Below the pieces are notes generated by a model. It saw nothing but the letters and a program-made list of their open reading frames with translations. It made no database searches and had not been told where the DNA came from. A program made the position numbers and the translations under genes. Shown here in pieces: positions 1 to 7,985 of a DNA stretch of 64,000 nucleotides (the stretch's first letter is position 1; each line of letters starts with the position of its first letter). Source of the stretch: Ideonella_A sakaiensis_A. Lineage in GTDB: Bacteria; Pseudomonadota; Gammaproteobacteria; Burkholderiales; Burkholderiaceae_C. Location: NCBI RefSeq assembly GCF_048320135.1, contig NZ_CP182947.1:4588001-4652000 (forward strand), written 5' to 3'.

Positions 1-222
1 GGCAGCGACGAGCGCAGTCTGATGAAACTCGTCGTCGATGGGGACAGCGACAAGGTGCTCGGCCTGCACATGGTCGGTGCCGAAGCCGGCGAGATCGTGC
101 AGGGATTTGCGGTCGCAATGGGAATGGGCGCCACCAAGGCGCAGTTCGATTCGACGCTCGGCATCCATCCGACGATGGCCGAGGAGTTCGTCACGATGCG
201 AACGCCGGTTGCAGAGGCCTGA
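1..222 (+). CDS. gor: Glutathione-disulfide reductase, C-terminal fragment (5' end outside window)
   Basis: This is the last 73 codons of a frame already open at base 1, so the gene is cut by the window edge and is not a pseudogene. The visible part is the end of the dimerisation domain of class I FAD-dependent pyridine-nucleotide disulfide oxidoreductases. It contains the segment VLGLHMVGAEAGEIVQG and the signature HPTMAEEFV, in which the His and the second Glu form the active-site acid/base pair that works with the partner subunit's disulfide. The ending EEFVTMRTP is characteristic of glutathione reductases, which reduce glutathione disulfide with NADPH in the cytoplasm. Trypanothione or mercuric reductases share the fold, but their C termini differ. 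The redox-active CxxxxC lies outside the window and cannot be checked. Confidence 0.8.
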   Translation, partial: GSDERSLMKLVVDGDSDKVLGLHMVGAEAGEIVQGFAVAMGMGATKAQFDSTLGIHPTMAEEFVTMRTPVAEA

Positions 223-238
223 GCGGCCGGCAACCCAG

Positions 239-820
239 CTACGGCGACTGCATGTCGATGCGCCGGACGGTGCCGCCGAGCGCCTGCACCGCATCGATCA
301 TGTGGCGCACGCCACCCGGACCATCGCCCGGCTTGCCGTCCCACAGGCAAAGAAATCGCAGCCTGTCGGCGCCAAAGGCAAGCGCCGAATCGAGCAGCCA
401 GCGGTTGCAGCGCTCGTAGCGGTCGACCGCCGGGGGTGTCGGTCCGAGTTCATCGCCAAGGCAGCGAGGCGGCTCAGCCAGCCGCTGGCGGACCTGTTGC
501 CATCGCTGCAGCCAGTCCTGCCCATCGCTGCTCGACAGGATCGACTCGGCGATGAAGGCGGATTCATCGGACGGCAGCAGCACCCGGCAGGCGACGCCGC
601 GGGCCTGGCATGCCTCGAGAAAAAGCAGATCGCCACCGGCTGCGGCCTGGCACAGCGCCAGGTCGCTGGCGCCGGCACCGAGCTGCTCGAGTTCGGCCGC
701 GAGCCGGCGCTCGACGGCCGGCACCAGCGCTGGCGGGAAGCGGGGCTGGGCACGATCGGGCGCATCGACGCGGTGTCCTGAAAACAGCAGGACCTGACGT
801 GGTTCGGGCAGCTCAGCCAT
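239..820 (-). CDS. SLOG-like Rossmann-fold hypothetical protein
   Basis: About 193 residues from the ATG at 820; the frame stays open to 877, so a 212-residue form is possible. The N terminus has a beta strand followed by FSGHRVDAPDRAQPRFP. A G-rich segment (QAAAGGDLLFLEAC) follows, then a strand-like RVLLP and a tryptophan-containing helix. From memory, this FSGH...PRFP...GGDLLFHE pattern occurs in SLOG/LOG-like nucleotide-sensing domains, sometimes attached to TPR or cyclase modules; no such partner domain is present here. No signal peptide or membrane segment is visible, so it is probably cytoplasmic. It converges on the glutathione reductase end with a 16-base gap and diverges from the exported protein at 959. 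The ligand is unknown and the family assignment is tentative. Confidence 0.55.
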   Translation of the reverse strand: MAELPEPRQVLLFSGHRVDAPDRAQPRFPPALVPAVERRLAAELEQLGAGASDLALCQAAAGGDLLFLEACQARGVACRVLLPSDESAFIAESILSSSDGQDWLQRWQQVRQRLAEPPRCLGDELGPTPPAVDRYERCNRWLLDSALAFGADRLRFLCLWDGKPGDGPGGVRHMIDAVQALGGTVRRIDMQSP

Positions 821-958
821 CGCCGGATTGTCCGACAAGCGGCGTGATTTTCGGGGCGTGGCATCATCTCGCCCCACCGTCCGGCACTGTCCGGGCGCCG
901 AGCCAGCCGTCCGGCGCCGATCCGGACGCCATGCGTTTGTCGACCTATTCCGTCATCC

Positions 959-1534
959 ATGCGACTTTCATCGATCCATCCTGATGCGCCGCCTTGCGGC
1001 TCGTTGTTCCGCCGCGGGCGGGTTTTTGCCAGCCTGGCCGTTGCGCTCGGCTGCGCGGTTGGCGCGGCCCATGCGGCCGACAAGCCGGCCGACAAACCGG
1101 CCAGCAAGCCGGCTGCCAGCAAACGCGCCAGCCCGCCGCCGGCCGAGCCGGTGCCGGCGCCGAAGCCGTTGACGCCGCTGCTGACCCGTGACGAACTGCG
1201 CGCCTGCATGACGCTGCAGGCGAGCAACAAGCAAAATGCTGCCGATGTGCAGCGGATGCAGCCGGAGATCGTGGCCGAAAAAGCCGAACTGCAGCGCAGC
1301 GGCGAAACGATGAAGGCCGAACTGGCCGCGCTCGATCGCAGCAGCGAAGAAGCCGTCAACGGCTACAACGCGCGTGCCGCCGCCCGCGATCGGCAGATCG
1401 CCGACCTCGAAGCGAAGATCAGCGAATTCAATGCCAAGCTGACCGCGTTCGAGACGGGTCGCGCCGACTATGCGCGCAACTGCGACAACCGGCGTTACGA
1501 CGAGCGCGACGAGAAGGCCTTGCTCGGCCAATGA
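959..1534 (+). CDS. Exported coiled-coil hypothetical protein
   Basis: 191 residues from the ATG at 959. A hydrophobic stretch (VFASLAVALGCAVGAAHAA, about residues 22-40) ending in AHAA looks like a Sec signal sequence, preceded by an arginine-rich start. A later TTG near residue 16 would give a shorter, more typical signal peptide. After a Lys/Pro/Ala-rich linker (about 41-72), the rest is strongly helical and charged, with heptad-like spacing (about 80-165), followed by a Cys and an acidic/basic tail. It is probably a periplasmic coiled-coil protein. Two cysteines (in RACMTL and RNCDNR) bracket the coil and could pair in the periplasm. I cannot name a function. It lies tail-to-tail with the hybrid kinase, 19 bases apart. 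Confidence 0.6.
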   Translation: MRLSSIHPDAPPCGSLFRRGRVFASLAVALGCAVGAAHAADKPADKPASKPAASKRASPPPAEPVPAPKPLTPLLTRDELRACMTLQASNKQNAADVQRMQPEIVAEKAELQRSGETMKAELAALDRSSEEAVNGYNARAAARDRQIADLEAKISEFNAKLTAFETGRADYARNCDNRRYDERDEKALLGQ

Positions 1535-1553
1535 GGCTGGTGCGCCGGCGCGC

Positions 1554-4500
1554 TCACCGTGCCGCGCGCTGCGCCAGCAACCGGTCGAGGCCGCCGAGAA
1601 ACTGCTCGAACCGGATCGGCTTGGTCCAGTAGTCGTCGAAACCGGCCGCCTTCGCGCGCTCGATGTCCTCCGGGATCGCGTTCGCCGACAAGGCCACGCA
1701 CGACGTCGCACGCGTCTGCGCCTGTTCGCGCAGCCGACGCAGCACCTCGAAACCGTCGATATCCGGCAGATGGATATCGATCAGCACCAGGTCCGGCCGG
1801 AATACCGCGGCCCGGTCCACCCCCGCGAGCCCGGTTCCCTCGCTGAGAAACTCGATCCGCCCGCGGCGCGCGATCAGCTCCTGGACGAGGATCACATTGA
1901 CCGGGTTGTCCTCGATGTAGAGCACCCTGGCGGCGCAGCCGCCGGTTTCGCTGGCGGCGGCAAGTTGCGCGCGCGGCAGCACGATCCGCAGCCGCTCGCC
2001 ACCGCCGGGCAGCGGCGATTCGTCGAGCCGGCCGTTCATCACGGCCAGCAGCGCGGCAAACAGGCGCAGGTCGGGCGCCGGTGCCGGCTTCGCGACCAGT
2101 GCCCGATCGATCGCGCCATCGAACAGTTCAGCCTGCCGGGCCGGCGCAGAGTGGGTGCCGGCCCGTTCGATGTCGATGAAGCCGTGTGTCTGGTCGGCCG
2201 ATGCCGACACGCCAATTGCCGATGCTGGCGATGCCAGCGACTGTTGCTGGCCGAGCAGCTTGCTTACCAACCTGCGCAAACGGGGTTCATCGGCCAGCAC
2301 GGCGACCGCATCGGCGGGGGGCTGGAAATGCACGGCCGGCGCCCGTGCGGCCGATTTGCCGTTGACTGCCGTGGCGACGCCGCGCAGCAGCGGCTCGAGG
2401 TCCACCGCTTTCAGTGCAACCACCGGTTCGCTCGGCTTGACCGTCGACAGGTCGAGCACCTCGTCGACCAGTTCGAGCAGTTGCTCGGCGGCATTGCGGA
2501 TGTGCGACAACATCTGCAGCCGGCTGCCGGCGGTCGTCGGCGCGCGATCAGACTCGCCTGCCGCCTGTTCCGCGCCGGCCAGCAGTTGCGTGAAGCCGAG
2601 GATGGCATTCAGCGGCGTGCGCAGTTCATGGCTGATGTGGGCCAGCAGCTCGGACCGCGCATCGCTGCGCCGCTGCGCGGCCTGCGCCTCGCGCCTGACC
2701 TCCTCCGCGACGACGCGTTCATGGATGTCCCAGTTGACGCCGAGCACCCTGCTCACATTGCCCTGCGCATCGCGCACCGGCACCGACCGTGCCGCCAGCC
2801 AGCGCAGCGCGCCGTCCGGCCGGACGATGCGGAATTCGTAGCGCGCCATCGAGCCATCGGACAGCGAACGTTGATGGGCGGCGCGGATGCGTGGCAGGTC
2901 GTCCGGATGGGCTTGCGCCGTCCAGGGCTGGCGCGCGGCCTCAGACTCGAGATCGGCCGGTGCATCCAGGCCGCGCAGCATGTACATCTGCGCATCCCAG
3001 CGCGCCAGCTCACCCGACAGCTCGGTTTCCCAGGTGCCGATACCGGCACCGTGGGTGGCCAGCGCACTGCGCTCGCGGGCCTGCGCCAATGCCTGGTCGG
3101 TGGCCCGTCGCTCGGTCACATCGAGGGTGGCGCCGAACAGCATCGGATGCCCGTTCGACGATTCGCGGCGGACGCGGTCGACCAGCCAGCGCACCTCGCC
3201 GGCTGGCCTGACGACACGGTATTCGTATTCGGCCGCGCCGCTGTCGAGACGCTGCAGGCCGACGAGGGCGGCGCGTACCGCAACGCGATCGTCCGGATGG
3301 ACCACCTCGGCAAGCCAGACCTCGGTCGACGGCGGCCCGAGGTCCGGTGACCAGCCGCACAGGCGGAACATCTGGCCGTTCCAGTGCACCTGTGCGCCGT
3401 CAGGGTCGCGGCTCCAGATGCCGACACCGGCGGCAGAGGTCGCTATCTCGAGACGCCGGGCCAGTTCGGCGGCGGCATATTCCTGTTTGACGCGTTCGGA
3501 GACGTCCAATGCGACGCCGACCATCGACAGCGGCCGCTCGAGGGCGTCGCGCTGCAGGACGCGGCGTGACAACAGGTACCGCCAACTGCCATCGGAGCAG
3601 CGGTAACGGGCCTGCATGTCGACCGGGCCGGGTTTGCTCAGCGCGGTCTCGAACGCGGCAGTGGCCTGCGCGCGGTCATCCGGATGGATCAGCTGGCACA
3701 ACCGTTCGATCGGTGTCCCGTCGGCATCGTCCGGCAAGCCGAACATCTGCTGGCCGCGGGAATTGAAATGGATTCGATTGCTTTGCAGGTCGTGCTGGAA
3801 GATCACGATCTCGCCGAGTTCGACGGCAAATGTCAGTTTTGCCGAGGCCTCCTTCAGCGAGTGCGCAGTGGTCACCGACTCGGTATCGTCGACCATCACA
3901 CCGACCGCGTGGGCAGGCTGGCCGTCGGCAGACGGCTTGATTTCCCATTGCGAATGCAGCCAGCGCATGCTGCCGTCGGGACGGACAACGCGGAAGCGTT
4001 GCGCATAGCGGCCGATCTGCCGAGTCGAGCGGGCAAATTGGTCAACCCGGACATCGTCGGGATGAATGCGCTTGATCGCCTCGTCGAAATCCGGTGTTCC
4101 GTCGGCCGGATCGAGCCCCCAGAACCGGAAGACATGGTCGTCCCAGCGGCCTTTGCCGGTCGCGAGGTCGCGTTCCCAGACGCCGAGGCGGCCGAATTCC
4201 TGCGCGGTGCCGAGCAGCTCCTCGAGTTGACGCAATCGTTGCTGCTGGCTGCGTTCGGTGCGCAGATCACTCAGCGTCCACAGCCGCAGATCGGCGTGCG
4301 CGCTGATCCGCACTTGCAGTGGCACGCCGAGCAACCGTGGTGGCAGGTCGAGTGTGGCCGTGGTCTCGATCGCGAGCCCGCGCTGCAGCGCGGTGCCGAT
4401 CGACTGGCGCAGCGTCTCATCCGCCAGATCCGACTGCGGGTCGGTGGACAACAGCGCAGCGAGTGCGGTCCCTGCCGCGGGTGCACCGCTCGCGTCATCG

Positions 4501-4631
4501 AAGGCGCGGTTGGCCCACAGCAAGCGGCCGGCGGCGTCACTGACCAGTTGCCACTCACGGCTCTGCCCCAGCAATGCGAGCAGCTCATTGCTGTGGGCGA
4601 TCGCTTGAGGCCAGGGGCGCGACGCGGTCAA
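1554..4631 (-). CDS. Multi-PAS hybrid histidine kinase with degenerate ATPase domain and C-terminal receiver
   Basis: 1025 residues from a TTG at 4631; no ATG lies nearby, so the start is uncertain. There is no transmembrane segment, which suggests a cytoplasmic sensor. About five PAS modules can be seen (roughly 23-110, 150-250, 270-390, 400-515, 530-640), several with the HPDD...RVVRPDG pattern of PAS_3 domains. Next comes a HisKA dimerisation helix with the H-box HISHELRTPLNAILGF; the phospho-acceptor is about His668. The catalytic region (about 760-890) keeps DEPRLR but lacks a recognisable N-box Asn, DxGxG (G1) or GxGxG (G2) motif. The C-terminal receiver (about 900-1020) is intact: EDN, phospho-acceptor about Asp952 in LIDIHLPDIDG, SANA, and TKP. 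It may receive phosphate from another kinase or act as a phosphatase or scaffold. No DNA-binding partner gene is adjacent. Confidence 0.85.
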   Translation of the reverse strand: MTASRPWPQAIAHSNELLALLGQSREWQLVSDAAGRLLWANRAFDDASGAPAAGTALAALLSTDPQSDLADETLRQSIGTALQRGLAIETTATLDLPPRLLGVPLQVRISAHADLRLWTLSDLRTERSQQQRLRQLEELLGTAQEFGRLGVWERDLATGKGRWDDHVFRFWGLDPADGTPDFDEAIKRIHPDDVRVDQFARSTRQIGRYAQRFRVVRPDGSMRWLHSQWEIKPSADGQPAHAVGVMVDDTESVTTAHSLKEASAKLTFAVELGEIVIFQHDLQSNRIHFNSRGQQMFGLPDDADGTPIERLCQLIHPDDRAQATAAFETALSKPGPVDMQARYRCSDGSWRYLLSRRVLQRDALERPLSMVGVALDVSERVKQEYAAAELARRLEIATSAAGVGIWSRDPDGAQVHWNGQMFRLCGWSPDLGPPSTEVWLAEVVHPDDRVAVRAALVGLQRLDSGAAEYEYRVVRPAGEVRWLVDRVRRESSNGHPMLFGATLDVTERRATDQALAQARERSALATHGAGIGTWETELSGELARWDAQMYMLRGLDAPADLESEAARQPWTAQAHPDDLPRIRAAHQRSLSDGSMARYEFRIVRPDGALRWLAARSVPVRDAQGNVSRVLGVNWDIHERVVAEEVRREAQAAQRRSDARSELLAHISHELRTPLNAILGFTQLLAGAEQAAGESDRAPTTAGSRLQMLSHIRNAAEQLLELVDEVLDLSTVKPSEPVVALKAVDLEPLLRGVATAVNGKSAARAPAVHFQPPADAVAVLADEPRLRRLVSKLLGQQQSLASPASAIGVSASADQTHGFIDIERAGTHSAPARQAELFDGAIDRALVAKPAPAPDLRLFAALLAVMNGRLDESPLPGGGERLRIVLPRAQLAAASETGGCAARVLYIEDNPVNVILVQELIARRGRIEFLSEGTGLAGVDRAAVFRPDLVLIDIHLPDIDGFEVLRRLREQAQTRATSCVALSANAIPEDIERAKAAGFDDYWTKPIRFEQFLGGLDRLLAQRAAR

Positions 4632-4878
4632 TGGGAATCCAAACGGCGATTCAACGGCTGCATTGTCGCCGTGCCGGCAAGAATCACCCTGTCAATCCCC
4701 AGGAAATCACTCGCCGGCGGGGAGTGGGCTCGCTGCCGGGCGCGGCAACGGCTGTCGGAAGCTTCCTACCGAGCTTCAGCCCGGTGGCCGATGGGCGCGG
4801 CGACGACTTGTCACTAAATTGTGGTTCACCGGAGCAATCGCCGCCACGCAGGCTGGCGCAGAGGAGAGGAGAACAGCC

Positions 4879-5187
4879 ATGAAACGCAATACGACCCTGA
4901 CCGTGATGTTGATGATGGGCAGCATTGCCGCGGCAGTGGCTGCGCCCGAGCTGCCGGCCGATATCGCCACCGTCGCCTGCGCCGAACAAATCGCGATTGC
5001 GCCGGCATTGCCGCTGGCCGCGCGCGAAGGGGTACAGCGGGCCACCAACAAGACTCAGACCTCGTCCAGCGTATCGCGCCAGGACGCACAGGCCGTCTGC
5101 GAGACCGACGTCACCGCGCCCTACCGCCAAGCCCATCATGGGGGCATGAAGGTCGTGCCGGTCTGCCGCGTGATGGCAACCACCTGA
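4879..5187 (+). CDS. Small exported cysteine-containing hypothetical protein
   Basis: 102 residues from the ATG at 4879, chosen because a purine-rich ribosome site (GAGGAGAGGAG) lies just upstream and the N terminus is a textbook signal peptide (MKR..., hydrophobic core, cleavage near VAA-AP at about residue 22). The mature part of about 80 residues is mostly polar and has three cysteines (in VACAEQ, AVCETD and PVCRVM), so one disulfide and one free thiol, or a metal site, are possible. I do not recognise a family. It stands alone between the divergent hybrid kinase and the cold-shock gene, and its transcript should end at the shared terminator at 5207-5234. Confidence 0.6.
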   Translation: MKRNTTLTVMLMMGSIAAAVAAPELPADIATVACAEQIAIAPALPLAAREGVQRATNKTQTSSSVSRQDAQAVCETDVTAPYRQAHHGGMKVVPVCRVMATT

Positions 5188-5206
5188 CGCACGGATCGAC
5201 AGACGA

Positions 5207-5234
5207 AAAAAAACGCGGCCTCGGCCGCGTTTTT
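5207..5234. terminator. Bidirectional intrinsic terminator
   Basis: Stem AAAACGCGGC / GCCGCGTTTT with a CTCG loop. On the plus strand it is followed by T residues, and on the minus strand the A-run at about 5206-5213 reads as a U-tract. It can therefore end both the small exported protein transcript (plus) and the cold-shock transcript (minus). Confidence 0.85.
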
Positions 5235-5250
5235 CATTGCAGGTGAAGCC

Positions 5251-5460
5251 TTACAGCGGACGGATGTTCGCTGCTTGCAGGCCCTTCTGGCCTTGCTTCA
5301 CTTCGAATTCGACCTTCTGGTTCTCGGTCAGGGTCTTGAAACCCGAGCCCTGGATGTCACGGAAGTGGGCGAACAGGTCAGCGCCGCCCGCGTCTTGAGC
5401 GATGAAGCCGTAGCCCTTGCTCTCGTTGAACCACTTCACGGTACCGGTTTGCGTCGTCAT
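5251..5460 (-). CDS. Cold-shock protein, CspA family
   Basis: 69 residues, the normal length for a single cold-shock domain that binds single-stranded RNA or DNA and melts RNA structure. The N terminus carries the signature GTVKWFNESKGYGFI, which includes the RNP1-like KGYGFI. An RNP2-like LFAHF follows, with His in the nucleic-acid-binding position. The ATG is preceded by an AGGA ribosome site about 6 bases upstream. Roughly 180-260 bases of leader without a gene lie upstream, which fits the long structured 5' UTR used by cspA-type genes for post-transcriptional cold control, although the sequence alone does not show which paralogue this is. The transcript ends at the bidirectional terminator. 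Confidence 0.95.
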   Translation of the reverse strand: MTTQTGTVKWFNESKGYGFIAQDAGGADLFAHFRDIQGSGFKTLTENQKVEFEVKQGQKGLQAANIRPL

Positions 5461-5727
5461 GGATATTTCCTAACTCTCTAACTTTCTAGCGGATTAAATA
5501 CGCGGCACATGCCTCGCATACAGCAACACTCAAGAAATGATCCGGGGATTTCCAAACGACATGACAACCGCGGCCGCCAACATTCAGGTATCTCTTCAAT
5601 CTGTCTTGCGCATGACTGTGCCCGGAATGTACACCATGTAGCCGTCGATTGAATCGAAGTGTCGATGCGACCTTTGATTTATGAGGTCGCACAATGCGGT
5701 TCCTATCCGAACAACGGGAGTTCCGAG
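5461..5727. promoter_or_regulatory. Divergent leader region between the cold-shock gene and the cupin gene
   Basis: 267 bases without a convincing gene. It is less GC-rich than the flanks (for example the TTTGATTTATGAGG stretch near 5672). It must hold the cold-shock promoter and probable long 5' UTR on the minus strand, and the cupin promoter on the plus strand. No confident -35/-10 pair could be assigned by eye. Confidence 0.4.
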
Positions 5728-6207
5728 ATGAGTGCCGAGTCATCGAGTGCCACGCCACGCTGGAAACATGACGGAGTGCGTGTCGTTCCAGGCGATCGCC
5801 TCGACCCGAATACCGCGCAGACGCCGGGCATGGACCGCAAGGCGGCAATCAACTTTGCGCGTGTCGGCGCGCAGAAGCTGTGGGCGGGCACGGTGCACAT
5901 CCACGCCAATGCGAAGACCGGGCCACATCATCATGGCCCGCTGGAAAGCGTGATCTATGTCGTCAAGGGCAGGGCAAGGATGCGCTGGGGCGAGGCGCTC
6001 GAGTTCACTGCCGAGGCCGGGCCGGGCGACTTCATCTATGTACCGCCGTATGTGCCGCACCAGGAGATCAATGCCAGCGTCGACGAGGTGCTGGAGTGCG
6101 TGCTGGTGCGCAGCGACGGTGAGGCCGTCGCGGTCAACCTCGACATCGAGCCGGCCGAGAAGCCGGAGTCGGTGGCCTGGGTCGATCCGACCCATCCGGC
6201 GCCATGA
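5728..6207 (+). CDS. Cupin-domain protein
   Basis: About 159 residues from the ATG at 5728, chosen because GGGAG precedes it; the frame is open back to 5659. The single cupin barrel has motif 1 as THHHG-like residues (TGPHHHGPLESVIYVVKG, about residues 62-79) with clustered histidines and a glutamate for metal binding. Motif 2 is PGDFIYVPPYVPHQEIN, with the last metal His. The fold supports a metal-binding enzyme or sensor, but the substrate cannot be deduced. The end reads through an acidic tail. The small S4 RNA-binding gene starts 16 bases downstream, so the two may be co-transcribed. Confidence 0.8.
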   Translation: MSAESSSATPRWKHDGVRVVPGDRLDPNTAQTPGMDRKAAINFARVGAQKLWAGTVHIHANAKTGPHHHGPLESVIYVVKGRARMRWGEALEFTAEAGPGDFIYVPPYVPHQEINASVDEVLECVLVRSDGEAVAVNLDIEPAEKPESVAWVDPTHPAP

Positions 6208-6223
6208 GTACCGCGAACTGCTG

Positions 6224-6457
6224 ATGCAGATGGTCGATTTTGAATTGCGCGGCGAGTTCATCCCGCTCGATGCACTGCTGAAGGCGACCGGCCTGGCAAG
6301 CAGCGGTGGCGTCGCAAAAATGATGATCGCCGCCGGCGAGGTATTCGTCGACGGCGAGCCGGAGTCGCGCAAGACGCGCAAGATCCGGGCCGGCCAGATT
6401 GTCGAGGCCGCCGGATCCAGGCTTCACGTGACGGCAGGGCCGCCGCCGCCGCAGTGA
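6224..6457 (+). CDS. S4-domain RNA-binding protein (YbcJ-like)
   Basis: 77 residues forming one S4 RNA-binding domain. The core FIPLDALLKATGLASSGG, then MIAAGEVFVDGE and RKTRKIRAGQIVEA, is the standard alpha-L motif with basic residues, as in YbcJ and the RqcP/Hsp15-like small S4 proteins. It probably binds structured rRNA or tRNA in the cytoplasm. The ATG at 6224 was chosen because it begins the S4 fold; upstream codons overlap the cupin gene. The stop codon sits in the loop of a strong GC hairpin (6443-6468). Confidence 0.8.
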   Translation: MQMVDFELRGEFIPLDALLKATGLASSGGVAKMMIAAGEVFVDGEPESRKTRKIRAGQIVEAAGSRLHVTAGPPPPQ

Positions 6458-6468
6458 TGCGGCGGCGG
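6443..6468. terminator. GC-rich convergent hairpin
   Basis: A 10-bp stem of CCG/CGG repeats with a 6-base loop that contains the stop of the S4 gene. It lies between convergent genes (S4 protein and outer-membrane barrel). There is no clear U-tract, so terminator activity is uncertain. Confidence 0.4.
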
Positions 6469-6482
6469 GCCGTTTGCCGGCG

Positions 6483-7031
6483 TCAGAAGGCGTAGCGCAC
6501 GCCCATCGAGTACATGTCGGTATTGGCCTTGCCGTTGTTGGTGTCGAGGCGGTAACGCTCCCACTCGCCACGCAGCGACAGGTTGCTGTCGATGGCATAT
6601 TCAAGGCCCGCGCCGACCTTCGGGTTGGTGCCGCGGCCTGCGCCGCCCAGCCCGTCGGTCTTGCCATTGACGACACCGACGCGGCCGATTGCCGATACCG
6701 AGTTGGTCAGCGGCAGCTTGCCGACAGCATCAAGATAAACCGCATCGGCCTCGAGCTGGCCGGCGCGGCTCTTGAAGCTGCCGAGGTCGGCATAACCGGT
6801 TTCGAGCGCAAAGTTCGGCGTCAATTGATAGCCGCCATAGATCTTTGCGCCGGTCGACGAGCGGTCGGTCTCCTGGCGGCCGACACTGTCGCCCTTGTAG
6901 TGCGAGCCACCGACGGCGCCGCCGATATACAGGCCTTGCGCCTGCGCCTGCGCGAGGCCGGCAAATCCGATACCGCCAGCCAGGGCGGCGGCAACAGCAA
7001 CAACTTTCAGCGATTGGTTTTTCGAGTTCAT
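6483..7031 (-). CDS. Outer-membrane beta-barrel protein (OmpA/OmpW-like)
   Basis: 182 residues from the ATG at 7031, which has a good AAGGAAG ribosome site; open codons upstream are not needed. A signal peptide (MNSKNQ then a hydrophobic core, AQAQA cleavage near residue 30) leads into alternating strands rich in Gly and aromatics (LYIGGAVGGSHYKGD, IYGGYQLTPNFALETGYADL). It ends in VRYAF, and a terminal Phe is the usual Bam recognition signal. The length suits an eight-stranded barrel without a peptidoglycan-binding OmpA domain. It probably sits in the outer membrane as a small porin-like or structural protein; the substrate is unknown. Confidence 0.85.
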   Translation of the reverse strand: MNSKNQSLKVVAVAAALAGGIGFAGLAQAQAQGLYIGGAVGGSHYKGDSVGRQETDRSSTGAKIYGGYQLTPNFALETGYADLGSFKSRAGQLEADAVYLDAVGKLPLTNSVSAIGRVGVVNGKTDGLGGAGRGTNPKVGAGLEYAIDSNLSLRGEWERYRLDTNNGKANTDMYSMGVRYAF

Positions 7032-7205
7032 CTGAGCTTCCTTTTTTTCTGTTGAGGATCGTCGATCGATCTCGACCAGCACGACTGTGCGCAAGCTGCG
7101 TGAACCGCAGATGCACGGCAGGTGAAGTTGTGTCGACCGGCTGTAATGCCTCGTGACGACGCGCGGCACAATCCGACATCACCGCTTCCGAATACCGCAC
7201 ATCAG

Positions 7206-7946
7206 ATGACGCCGACGCCGCCGCTGGCCACCGCCGATCAATTGCCGACTCGCCTCGCCGACCCGGGTTTTGCGGTGCTGGCACCGTCGGAGCTGGCATA
7301 CCTGGTCAATGTCCCTCTGTCCGATTTGCGGGCTTTCGAGCTGAGCTGGGACGATCTGCCGCCCGATCTCTATCTGCGCGACGGTGGCCGTTACCGGCGC
7401 CGCCGCCACGCCTGCTTCGTGGTGGACGGCGAGCGGGTCGACGCGGTAGCGCACCGCGCCCACTGGCAGCCGGTCGAATACAACGCATTGCACGGCGGCC
7501 TGGAACGCTGGTTCGAAGCGATGGCGCCGCAGCTCTGCAATTCAGCCGCATGGCGGCGATTGCTGGCCGGCCTCGGTCAGGTGGCGTCGGCGGTGAAGGG
7601 CGTGCAGCCCTGGTATGTCGAAGCGCACCAGTTCCGCATCGATACGACCGACGGCATCGGCCGGCCGACGCCGGAGGGCGCCCACCGCGACGGCGTCGAT
7701 CTGGTCGCGGTCTTGCTGATTTCCAGAGTCGGCATCAAGGGCGGCGAAACGCGGGTCTTCGATGCCGACGGTCCGGCCGGCAGCCGATTCACATTGTCCG
7801 AGCCTTGGACGCTGCTGATGCTCGACGATGCGCTGGTGATCCACGAAACGACGCCGATCCAGCCGGTCGATCCCGATCGGCACGGCTGGCGCGACTCGCT
7901 GGTGATCACCTTGCGCGCCGGCGGGTTTCAGGGCCCGCCGGACTGA
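7206..7946 (+). CDS. 2OG-Fe(II) dioxygenase family protein
   Basis: 246 residues from the ATG at 7206. The sequence YVEAHQFRIDTTDG...PTPEGAHRDGVD carries the HxD iron pair (HRDG), and a distal His appears in VIHETTP. RDS near the C terminus can supply the 2-oxoglutarate-binding Arg. The layout matches the 2OG-Fe_Oxy_2 group that contains BsmA-like proteins and free amino-acid hydroxylases, so hydroxylation of a small molecule is likely, but the substrate cannot be inferred. The start at 7206 avoids a long overlap with the divergent barrel leader. It lies tail-to-tail with the S9 peptidase. Confidence 0.75.
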   Translation: MTPTPPLATADQLPTRLADPGFAVLAPSELAYLVNVPLSDLRAFELSWDDLPPDLYLRDGGRYRRRRHACFVVDGERVDAVAHRAHWQPVEYNALHGGLERWFEAMAPQLCNSAAWRRLLAGLGQVASAVKGVQPWYVEAHQFRIDTTDGIGRPTPEGAHRDGVDLVAVLLISRVGIKGGETRVFDADGPAGSRFTLSEPWTLLMLDDALVIHETTPIQPVDPDRHGWRDSLVITLRAGGFQGPPD

Positions 7947-7985
7947 CTGGCGCCGGGGCTGCGCGGTGCCGGCGGCCAGACCGCG

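Noticed and set aside
1470..3350. A 626-codon plus-strand open frame through the hybrid kinase
   Set aside because: It is antisense to recognised PAS and receiver domains, with composition biased to Arg, Gln and Gly and no recognisable fold.
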